Shown one piece after another: positions 43,382 to 53,177 of a stretch of 64,000 bases of DNA; the first letter of the stretch is position 1, and each line of letters opens with the position of its first letter. Location of the stretch: contig NDFF03000007.1 of the NCBI GenBank assembly GCA_002150815.3, positions 124,001 through 188,000 of the forward strand, in the 5' to 3' direction. The DNA is from Grammothele lineata. Lineage: Eukaryota > Basidiomycota > Agaricomycetes > Polyporales > Polyporaceae. The translations under genes and the position numbers were made by a program. The notes beneath the pieces were generated by a model that saw only the letters and a program-made list of their open reading frames with translations, ran no database searches and had not been told where the DNA came from.

Positions 43382-43586
43382 ATATCTGGAGTTCAAACTC
43401 GCTCCTCGAGTCGGCCGTTGGAAGTGTGTTTGACGGGAGAGCCTGAGTACCGCAAAGACTCGAAAACAAGAACGTGTCACAGATACGATTATAGCATTGG
43501 GGAGCGTGGACATGCGGAGGATTAAAGAAGCACAATTGCGGGCCAGATAATCCGAGGACCGATTTACTAGAGCTCTAGCACGAGCA

Positions 43587-44334
43587 TTACAACTTGGGCT
43601 GCGATGGGGCCATCTTGTTGTGAACACCAGTGACGCACAACCTCTTATTGGTGACGTCCCAGATCTAGCGACGCAGGATTAATCCTCCGACCGACGTGTC
43701 ACGGAGCAAGCTCACCTCCGTTACCGTCGAGACAGTCCTCGCACCGAAGGAGGTCGTCGTGTTGATAATCTCGATCGTCGCGCCTCTGGTAGCCGGGATA
43801 AGGAAAAGGCAAGCGCGAGTAGTCATCGAAGGTGTACTCACGCAGGCGCGGGCGCATGAAAAGTCGTGTTCAAGCCATGCGAGACGGACCCTAGAGGTCT
43901 GCCAGTCTGGGCGGAAAGTCCGATGACAAGGGCAGAGGTACAACTAAACGCGAGGAAGACTCAGGGAGAAAACACGACGGGAGAGGCGTTGAGTAAACGT
44001 ACAAAGCGATCAACCAGATGGCGCATCCGCCGTGGAGCAACTCTTGGTAGTTCAGCATGTCTAGGGACGCATATGAGGACAGAACTTGAGACGCGATAAA
44101 AACGGAAATGAGCGCACCATCCTCAACTTTGAGTTCGTAAATCATCCGCATATGCAGCTTCCCATCCTTCTCCCTCTTGAGCAGCTCTACCTCCCGCGGA
44201 TAGGTTCTCTTGGCGATCGAAAACGCGAACGAACGCGGCGAAGCGGCGGCGTTTGCTGAGAACTGGCGGATGGCCTCCTTGGCCTCCGGGGAGACGTCCC
44301 CCTTGAAGACGACGTTATCGAACGGGTCTGGCAT
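43587..44334 (-). CDS. HotDog-fold (PaaI-like) thioesterase B (174 aa)
   Basis: Five exons (44334-44118, 44060-44003, 43943-43842, 43785-43716, 43664-43587) with the same phases as thioesterases A and C; exons 1-4 match the lengths of C exactly (217, 58, 102, 70 nt). Landmarks: VVFKGDVSPEAKEAIRQFS, LNYQELLHGGCAIWLI (canonical HGG), SVSHGLNTTFHAPAPA, ATIEIINTTTSFGARTVSTV and IWDVTNKRLCVTGVHNKMAP. This is the best-preserved short member. Predicted acyl-CoA thioesterase, cytosolic or mitochondrial; no obvious signal. Converges with the FI pseudogene and diverges from FI-2. Confidence 0.82.
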
Positions 44335-45088
44335 GGCGGTAGGAGACGATAAGTTCTGGCGCTAGGATCATGATCCATTGCGCTAGGGACTGCAGGACGC
44401 CTGGGAGGAGAGGGTCGGAGAAACCGGCTTTCGTAAAGTCGAATAGCGGGGTGAACGAGGTCCGTGATTGATGTTTTGACCCGCTGACGAAGACCATGTT
44501 TACGTGGGTGGATAGGCGTGAGAGCCAAAGATAAGACACATGTCGAAAGGATGACAAGCAGCAAATTTGCACGACGTGCGAGCAGCGACCGTGCCAGAGA
44601 GCTAAGAGTCGGAGTGCGGCAGGTAAACGTGAGACTCGCCCGTTACAAGACGCGTTCAACGCCACGTGCTCACGTCATCCAGTCACGGCACTCAGCCGGT
44701 CCGGGCGGCCGATGGCCCGTTGTGACATAACAGGACGTAACGCGCCTCATCCTCTCCACCCGATGTCAACATCGGCCGCACTGGCAGGCGTGGCACAAAC
44801 AGGCTGCTTCTCCCTTTCCTCCCCACTGCCTGTCGGCGAGGCTTGCACACCACCTTAACGCAGACCTCTGGGGTCGACTGCGCTGTATTCTGTGTAAGTA
44901 TATCCTGAGCCTAAGCTATGCGACTGCGATGTGTAGGTGTTAATGGCATCAACCGTGACGGTACCTTTCAACACCCTAAGGCCCTTTGTCCGAGTCCCGG
45001 GACGCCAACTTCAAAATATCATAAGGCGGCGCCACTGTGGTAACGTACCATGAAACACGACACTCACCTCGTCTTCTCTGAGACATCT
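44335..45088. other. Divergent spacer thioesterase B / FI-2
   Basis: 754 bp with no gene; contains GTGACATAAC (inverse of GTTATGTCAC) near its middle. Confidence 0.5.
44722..44731 (-). promoter_or_regulatory. Shared motif GTTATGTCAC, copy 3 (inverted)
   Basis: The exact 10-mer on the minus strand, 388 bp from the thioesterase B ATG and 358 bp from the FI-2 start position, so nearly midway. Confidence 0.4.
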
Positions 45089-46758
45089 ATGTAACTCAAC
45101 TATGACATCCTTCTCTCCCTCGTTCCACTATGCGACCTGGAAACAGCCTTAGCACTCATATCGACTTGCCGCTTCCTCTGCTACCACCAAGGTGCCACAG
45201 CGCTCCTCCATTCAAGACGAATCACCATTGATAGTGGACCACAGCTCACGGCATTCTATCGCTTCCTCTCCGCAGGCAACGCTACGCGTTTCAACCACAT
45301 CCGCAACCTCTCCATCCGTCTCGACCCGGACCCTGACGATCCCGAAGATTATCCGTCTGTGACCCCAGACGACTTACAAGTCCCTCCGCCGTTCCCTAAA
45401 TCCCCTTCAACGCTTGACTATATTGCAGCTTTTGGAACAATTATGCCTCGCCTGGCGCACCTCGAGCTTCGTGCCGCGGAGACGATGCTTGGGACCCGCC
45501 CGACACTTTCCGCTTCCATCGGAACCCTCCACATGCTCACCCACCTCCGCCTTTACGATACCGGCTACCACTCCCTCCTCGCTGCGGCGCAGCTACCCGC
45601 CCTCGTTTCTGTCCTCTGCGAGTTTGACCTCGACCTCTTGTGGAGCACCTTCAAGGCCAACACGTGGGCGGCCCGCCATCCGCTCACGTTCTTCCACCGG
45701 TCTGCCACGACCCTCCGCAAGCTCGCCTTTGTCTACTGGCAGGGTGCCGATCATGCGTTACTCGACGTACACGCCTTCGAGTACGCGGCAGACGGCCGAG
45801 TCTCACTTGCGGGGCTCAAGGCCTGGCCGCCCGCAGGCGCGGAGGAAATCTACCCGAACGTGCGCGACTTCCTCCTGGAGTACTACTACGCCGAAGACCT
45901 CCCGCTCATCGCGCCTTACGCGCATGCGCTCCCGAACCTCGAGCGTCTCGCGGTCGCCTACACGGACTTGTTACCTGGACAGGACCCGCACTTCGAGGCC
46001 GCGCGGGAGGCCGCGCAGACAAAGGCGCCGGTATGGCCGTGCCTGCGTGAGTTTGTCGGGCAGGTGGTAGATCTGTACGCGCTAGGATTGCTCGGCCATG
46101 TGCCGCGGCTTGTGCTGATGTGCGGCGAGTTGGACTGGGAGAAGCTCGCGAGTGTGTTGGAGGATGTGCAGCCGGTATATCTGGAGGTGGAGGTCAGGTA
46201 TAAGGTGCAGCAAGTGCGCAGGCTCGTCGATGCCTTCAAAGGCGCCGGCGCAGATCGCTTGGAGGAGTTGGAGATCCACATAGACATTGCTTGGGTGGTC
46301 GACTTCGAAGTGAATGAGGGCAGCAAGCCCTATATCGAGAAGCTGCCGGTAAGTGCATCTATACGCCTCAGCTAGTCGGTCGAGGTTAAGTTCATTCAAT
46401 ACAGACGGAGCTTGCCGCCATAGTGGTAAACACACCCAAGCTACGTATTATGAAGTGTAACCTACACGTGAGCGAACGCATCCGCAATTGGATACCCCAG
46501 GCGGAGGCCGAAGAGTGGCTAGAAGCGACCGAATCATGGTGCGAGAGCTCATGTCTTGAGGATATTGTCCGGGACGTGGCAAGGTCCATGGTGAGTATGT
46601 CGTATCAGGTGGAGTTGTGGGTGGACATACCTCGCGGACGAGGCCATAGAGGGGTCGTTCTTGAAGGGAGACCGGGAGACCGAATGGTACGGGCCATGGG
46701 AGGGACAGAACCTCTATCGTATGTCAGAGGCGTAGGGGCCCGGATGGGGATGGTATGA
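45089..46758 (+). pseudogene. F-box-like/LRR-like gene FI-2, start followed by a stop
   Basis: Two exons (45089-46348, 46405-46758) carry an otherwise intact FI protein: F-box-like YDILLSLVPLCDLETALALI, STCRFLCYHQGATALLHS, then LRR-like LTHLRLYDTG, LPALVSVLCEFD, LPNLERLAVAY, LYALGLLGHVPRLVL, and C-terminal VELWVDIPRGRGHRGVVL. The Met that aligns with the paralogue start (45089) is followed at once by TAA (45092-45094), and the ATG upstream (45053) runs into the same stop. Unless an unseen 5' exon is spliced on, the F-box part is not translated; the first later in-frame Met is near 45446. Recent loss or an annotation gap. Confidence 0.72.
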
Positions 46759-47326
46759 ACCTGCGAGATGAATATAGAGTATGTACGAAAAAACTAGCTA
46801 GGCTAACCATAAGTCCAATTCTTTTCTTGCTTGACCAGGTTGCGTCGGGCGACCCGTCGGCCAGCATGCTGCGTCCTAGCTGTCTCACGCAGTGAGTGAG
46901 CGTTACGAGACGCATTCAAATGCCACACGTTAGAGTCCGTCACGCACGGCGCTTTTGCGCCACGACTCGATCGCGTGGTCGTTGGAACGAGCCTGTCTGC
47001 CTCGAGCTCCCCTTAACATACTCATACAATCTCTGAGCACCGAAAAGTCTTGTAGTTGAACACCTGTACTTTTGAGTGAAATGTACAAGAAGCTGATCAG
47101 GCCCAACGTGAGGCCGATGGACGGCGTTGCGTCACGCAGTGCGTGAGCGTTACTAACGAGACACGTCATTGGACACTTGGGGACGCGCGGCCTTAGAAGC
47201 TTGCTTTCTCCGCGATCATCTGACTTCCTTCCCTTAACATCTTTCCAACGCTTCACCTCCGGACAGCTTCATCCTTGCACGCTAACACCTACGTGGCTAC
47301 CGTTCAAATCTTTCTCGGGCTTCAAC
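46759..47326. other. Intergenic FI-2 / FII-2
   Basis: No gene. A stretch at about 47125-47170 (GTTGCGTCACGCAG...GTGAGCGTTA) is repeated in inverted form at about 61925-61965 upstream of FII-3, as expected for the inverted duplication. Confidence 0.5.
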
Positions 47327-49087
47327 ATGAACAGCCGGTCTCAGTCACCAACAGAACAGGCCTCCATTAACGCGAGACGTGCGTATATTTTCGTCTTATG
47401 AGGTGGCTATATGCGCTGAATTCATGGTGCACACACCCATATAGGCCATCCAATCGGATGTGGTAAGATTCTCAATGCAGCGTCCTATAGGCCCATCCTC
47501 AACGACGATATTCTCATCGAAATAATGTCTCACGTCCACAAAGACTCCGCTCCATCGCTCATGCTTGCCGGCTCGCGCATCCTTTACGAAGAGGCCATCC
47601 TCAAAGTTTTAAGAGAAGTACGCATCACTTACAGCCCGAACAGTCTTCCTGGGCTAGTCGCTATCCTTCACGGGAACCTCCGCTGTGGCCGCTCCCGCTT
47701 CCGTGCCGTACGTTCTCTCAATGTCGACGCCATCGACCCCGAAGTGCTCTCTTCTCGCGCATGCGTGGATCTAGCCCAGCTCATTCCATCGCTATCTTGT
47801 CTAGAGGAACTGCACATCAAGGACGGAGAAGAGCTCTTTGTCCATGCTCCTCATTTGTCTCTCGCTCTATCCCAGCTTACTTCTGTACAATACTTCCACA
47901 TCGACGGATTCGGCCTTCTCTCAGCTGACATGCTCACCGCCATGCGCTCCCCTTTCGTCAAAGTCATTCTCGGGTATTTCTTCGACAACGACTGTTTGCA
48001 TCCGGTTGTGGAAAACCAACTCAAGCGCAAGAAGCCTGTGCCCGACCACCGCCTCATCCCCATGCTATCCTACGCGTCCTCTACATTGCAAGACTTAAGG
48101 CTTGAGAACTGGATGTCCATCTCTTCTGATGACGACGATCCACCCGTATACACCCACGTGTACCCAAACATGCGCGTTTTCACTCTCTGGGACGACGTCT
48201 CGTGCTATTCATCCGACCACTCCCCACTTGCACTGCCTTTCATCCGTGCCTTTCCCAACCTCGAGTATGTCCACTTGGACACGGAAAAGGATCCCGATAT
48301 ATTTGAGCTCGACGAAGAGAACGAGCGCCTCGACCGTCATCGCCGCCGAAACATCACCAGCCAACGGACAAGCGGTCTCACCTGGGAGCACTTGCACGAA
48401 TTCACCGGGACTGTCTCCGACATGTACGCGTTCGGTCTCACGTGTCACATCCCCAATGTCCATCTGAACAGAAACATCGACGATACGGACGGCCTAGAGA
48501 TGCTTCTGGCCGCGCTCGCGCGCGCACAGCCTGTTCACCTGAAGCTGTCCGGCGCCAGCGCGCTCCTCCGCGGTCCCGACGACGACGACGACGCGTTTCG
48601 GCACGGTCTCGCAGACGTGCTCGACGGCCTCCCACTTCCGACCCTCGAAAGCCTCGTCCTGAAGATCCATGTCGGTGGCGAGCACTACGACACCGCCGGA
48701 CACAAAGTCAATATCGCGCGCGAGCTCGTGAGTCTCCCTTTCTCCTCGCATGCTAAATTTCCTACTGACCCTCCACATCGTGCGTAAATCCAGAACGTTC
48801 TCGCGGACTCCCTCGCGCAATGCCCTCTCCGCCGACTCCGGCTCATGCTAGACGTCAGGTCTGCCCCGGCCGGGAGCCGCGCGGCGCTATCGTCGAGCCG
48901 CGTCGATCTCGGCGGCTTTGTGCGCGCCATCCCGACCCTCGAGGACGCTTTCGTCTACGTCACGGGAATAGCGACTGAAGATGGGAGCAGCAGGCGGTTG
49001 GAGTGGGTGCGCATCCCGGAGGGGGAGGGGTGGCCGTCCGTGCGCGAGATGGCTCCGGAGGTCCGGGCGTTGTACGAGCTGTATTGA
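47327..49087 (+). CDS. F-box-like/LRR-like protein FII-2 (530 aa)
   Basis: Exons 47327-47378, 47481-48727 and 48794-49087, in phase. N-terminus: EQASINARPSYRPILNDDIL, then F-box-like IEIMSHVHKDSAPSLMLAGS, RILYEEAILKVLREV. LRR-like: IPSLSCLEELHIKDGEEL, LTSVQYFHIDGFGLL, RAFPNLEYVHLDTEKD, and C-terminal SSRVDLGGFVRAIPTLEDAF. Nearly the same protein as FII-3 at 60.0-61.75 kb but with a GT donor in intron 2 and a full-length end (VREMAPEVRALYELY). This is the intact FII copy in the left arm of the inverted duplication. Confidence 0.8.
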
Positions 49088-49196
49088 TGATGCCCGTTTG
49101 TGCTCTTCACAATGGCAGGAATTTTGATCTGGGGAACATTCTCACCACCATGTTGTGACCACGTGCGCGAAAGGCGAGGCGTGAGCACAACAGGTC

Positions 49197-50775
49197 CTCG
49201 TCGCCCAGAACGCCACGCGCTTCAATCACGTCCGCAAGCTCCGCCTTCGTCTCGTCCCTGACTTCGAATCGGACGAATGTCCGAAAGTCAACTCAGAGGA
49301 TTTGCGGCTCCCACCTCTGTTTCCTCAGAAACGGCTCACGCCCGACAAGGTCGCCGCCTTCAGGATCTCTCTCATGCGCCACCTCACATCCCTCCAGCTT
49401 CCCCACGCAGAGCGGACATTCGAGACCCGCACCAAGCTCCCCACGTCGATCGGCACTCTGCGAACGCTCACCTACCTCAAGCTGACTTACGCTGACGACA
49501 AATCCGTCTGCGCGATAGCGCAGCTCCCGGCCCTCGCTTCAGTCTACTGTGAATTCGACGTCGAGTTCCACTGGGACCACCCTTCGAGAGCGTCCTGGGC
49601 ATGCAAATACCCGCTCACGTTCTTCCACCGCTCCTCTGGGAGCCCGCGCGAGCTCGCGTTGGTCTTCTGGCACGGCTCGGAATCCTCCGGTACCCACTTC
49701 CCCCTCCTCGAGCCCCCCCCTCTCGTGACCATTTCATGCCCTCCACTCGCACGGCCGAGAATTTGAAGCAGCTCATCTTCCCGAACGTCCGCCGCTTCCT
49801 ATTCAAGCACGGCTACGTCGGCGACCTCCCCCTCATTGCCCCGTACGTGCGCGCCCTTCCGAACCTCGAATATCTCGCGGTCAACTTCGAGTATGACGGC
49901 GAGGGTGACAGCGTCTCTATCGAAAGCCCAGCCGACTTTGAGACTGCACGAGCGGAGAACCGCGCCGCGCTCCTGCGCGCCAAAGCCCGCGCTAGGACTG
50001 GTACTGGTACTCAGGCTAAGGCTGGGACTCCGACGGTGTGCAGCTGGCCGCGCCTGCGCGAGTTCGCTGGGGCGCTGGTGGACTTGTACGCGCTCGGGCT
50101 GCTCGGGCATATCCCATGGCTCGTGTTGACGTACAGTAACATAGACGAAGAGAGGCTCGGCGCGGTGCTGGAGGACGCGCGCCCTGAGTACCTGGAGGTC
50201 AGCGTGTCCGGTGCGCGACAGGGCTTCAAACTCGTCGACGTACTAAAAGAATGTGGTCGAGGTGCGAATCGCCTGAAAGAGTTGCAGGTCTACGCGAAGG
50301 TCGATGTTGCGGGAGAGTTTGCGCACATGGGCTTGGTGCCCCTCGAAAAGCTGTTGGTGAGTGTCACTTTCTGAGTGCGTACGGGCCGAAAGGTGCTGAG
50401 TGCAGTCGGCTGGAGCAGACGGACCTGGCCATCATAGGAGAGAACATGCCCGAACTGCGTTATGTGGAGTGCACAATCCACTTTTACCATTCTCCCGGAT
50501 GTTATCGCCGAGACAATGCAGATTCACCGACCGACGCGGAGCTACGCAAAACGGCGGAGAGATGGTGCGACAGTTCGAACCTGGTGCGTATCGTCCAAGC
50601 CGCGACGAAGTCCATGACGAGGACGGCATACAGGCTGGCGCTGCGTGTGTCATAAATGCTCCACGGAGGAGGCCAGAGGAGATTTGTCCTCGAAGGGACC
50701 GCTTGAGGCGGCGAGCCGAGTATTTCGGTGGAAGGAAGGGATGGTCAGGACGCGGCGTGGGAGGACCCAGATGAT
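49197..50775 (+). pseudogene. FI-type F-box-like pseudogene, 5' truncated and frameshifted
   Basis: Starts abruptly at ATRFNHVRKLRLRLVPDFES, lacking the F-box part, only 110 bp after FII-2. It closely follows FI-3 at 57.2 kb (KLPTSIGTL, SVYCEFDVEFHW, SESSGTHFPLL). The frame changes at about 49715-49745; the second frame carries LIFPNVRRFLFKHGYVGDLP to PLEKLLVSV. Exon 2 (from about 50416, TDLAIIGENMPELRYVECTI) has in-frame TAA at 50653-50655 and a further TGA where FI-3 reads through (QRRFVL is still present). Confidence 0.82.
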
Positions 50776-52012
50776 AGGATAAGATGGTTGCATTGGGTTA
50801 AAACTCCCTCAAACTCCGATCATCTGTAGCTGAGCTGGTGAATACGCGAGTTTAACGTTGTCGCTGGGCAGTCATCGTAGAACGGAACTTGCCTCCAACT
50901 GGGAAGTTACAGGAGCATTATGGAACTCGCTTGCCGTGCCCGCCCGAGGATGCAAGCCAGTCCCCCATGCCGGCTATGGACACCGCACGGAAGTCCATAG
51001 CCCGAACTTAGAACTTCAAGTGGCCGCGGAGAGTCTGTCCATGACGTCCACCGCCACAAGCCCCCAACATGTCGACCTGCGTGCATCACCTCTGCAGCGT
51101 GCGCACTCCGTACACGCCAGGCGCGCGAATTAGCGGGACGAGAATGGCACAAGCGTCGAGGCCTGGCCCAGTGCGGGACTGGAACGCAGTGAAAACGTGA
51201 ACGATGCTCGCGCGCCCCGGGAGCCAAGGTACCGGTGACCGACTGTATGCGCGCACCACGGTCTCAGGAGGCCTGGAAACGCTGGAGGGTGAACTCTCAA
51301 AACTGGTTCAGGAGACGCGGCGGCGACACGCGGACCGCCGGTATTATCCTAGGCCTGAGGATGGTGGAGGAGCTGAGCGCGCACCAGGGGAAGGGGGGGA
51401 AGGGGGGCGGTTCTGCGAGCGCGAAAACGTTTCAGGACGTGAGCGAAAGTCGGACCCGAACAGAACGAGGGTACATACAAATTCGCATCCATCCCCGCGA
51501 GCGCCCGCACGCGAATGTGCGAGCATCCCGACCGTGCTCTGCGTTCCGTGCGCGCGCGTACGCGAGAACACAGTAATATATACTCCTCAGACGAACGCTG
51601 GGCACGCGTCCCGGGGACCCAGGACCGGGCGAAGGTGGCTATATGCGCAGCTGCACACTGAATCCTAAGGCAAAGGCGAGCGCGCAACCCTTCGCGTGGA
51701 TCGCTGGCGTTGGCGTTGGCGTTACCTCGGGGGAGCGTATGTAGCGGCCTCTCGCGTGTGGAGCGCACGCGCATCCCGAGCAGCAGAAACGAAGGATTTC
51801 CAAACCAAACAGAAGCCAAGTGGATCGAGAGCGAGAGCGAGAGATACATACAAATACATATACACATCATCGTTCGTAGCCGTGCCCGCGCGTCCCCCTG
51901 TCCGCGCGCGAGCGCCGTGTCGGTGTCCCAGCCGCGCCTGGGGCACACGTCCGCGCGCGAGCGTCCCAAGCGCGCTCAACGCGCGCATCCACCCCCTAGC
52001 GCTACTCAGAGC
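50776..52012. other. Intergenic, convergent FI pseudogene / thioesterase C
   Basis: No gene I can support. A 206-codon minus-strand frame (51969-51349) is Arg/Ala-rich, follows the 3' flank of thioesterase C and has no family match; parts are repeated at about 56.66-56.82 kb. Confidence 0.5.
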
Positions 52013-53177
52013 CTAGAGCTTCGCGCGGTCCGAGCCAGGGGTGGGCGTCGGGAGCTTGGGCGCCATCTTGTTGTGCACGCCCGAGACGCAGAGCCGGCCG
52101 TGGGTCACGTCCCAGATCTGTAACGGACGGGGCGGGCGTCAGCGTGCGTGACAAGCGGAACGAGCGGAAGGCGGGGGACGGAGATGAGGAGAGGGAAGGA
52201 TGGAAGATGGAAGATGGAAGATGGAAGACGGAAGATGGATGACGGCGTTCGGCTGCTCGGAGGTTCCGTCGCCGGCGGGATGTGTGCGGAATCGGCGACG
52301 CAAGGGATGTGGATGTGGATGTGGACTGGGACAAACGCGGGGCGTAGAACGGCAAAACGCTCACCTCCACGCGCGAAGCGACAGTGCGCGCACCAAACGA
52401 GGTCGTCGTGCTGACAATGCTCAGCTTCGCGCCTCTAGACATATAGGAAAACGTAGCGTCAGCAATCAATGCGCATATACAAGGCGTTCGGGGAGTCACG
52501 TACATGGGCGCGGGGGCGTGGTAAGTCGTGACGATCGACTGCGACACGAAGTCGGACGGACGGCCTTGGACCATGCCGAGGAAGGCGAGGCCGATGGACG
52601 AGCATCTGTCGCAAGCGGGCGGGCGGATGTGAGCAACGCAGAGCAGGGCCAAGAAGCGAGGGACGGAGATAGATAAAGCGTACTGACACGTCGACGAGGA
52701 ACGCGGTGCAGCCGCCGTGCACGGTGCTCTGCCGGTTGATCATATCTGCATACATATACACGCGCGAGCCAGCGCGGAACCGGCCGTCAGTCAGTGCCGT
52801 CAGTCAGTCAATCCGTCAGTCAAGGATCGAAACACGGAAGCGCCGCGCGCGGGAGCAGATCGCGGAAGATTTCTGCGAAGCAGAAGCCTCCCATCCCGAG
52901 CGCTGCAGCGGCGGCGGTTGGGGCGAAAGCGAAAGGGAAAACGAGAGAGGGCGCACGCACCGTCGTCGACGGTGATAGTGTACACGACGCGGGACTGGAG
53001 CTTCTTGTCCTCGGGTCGCTTGTATACGGCGGCCTCGGTGAGGGCGAGGCGGCGGCCGGTGGAGTGGGCAAAGTTGACGTCGCGGAGGTGGAAGTTGCTG
53101 AAGTCGACGATCTGGCGCTGCACGGCGGGGGGCACGTCGCCCTTGAAGATGACCGGGGTTTCGATCGCGGTCTCCAT
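52013..53177 (-). CDS. HotDog-fold (PaaI-like) thioesterase C (183 aa)
   Basis: Five exons: 53177-52961, 52745-52688, 52605-52504, 52434-52365 and 52117-52013; phases agree and positions match thioesterases A and B. Landmarks: VIFKGDVPPAVQRQIVDFSN, INRQSTVHGGCTAFLVDV (canonical HGG), SIGLAFLGMVQGRPSDFVSQ, TTYHAPAPM, LSIVSTTTSFGARTVASRVE and IWDVTHGRLCVSGVHNKMAP, with a longer Pro-rich end. Introns 1 and 4 are expanded (215 and 247 nt); intron 4 holds a GGAAGAT repeat. Predicted acyl-CoA thioesterase. A decayed copy of its 3' end is inverted at 56.3-56.65 kb. Confidence 0.82.
52194..52242. repeat. GGAAGAT microsatellite in thioesterase C intron 4
   Basis: About six imperfect 7-bp GGAAGAT/GGAAGAC units on the plus strand (52198-52240). 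The inverted copy of this intron at about 56.3-56.5 kb lacks the array. Confidence 0.8.

Noticed and set aside
51349..51969. 206-codon minus-strand frame downstream of thioesterase C
   Set aside because: Low-complexity Arg/Ala/Ser-rich translation, no homologue recognised, and the sequence behaves as duplicated 3' flank.
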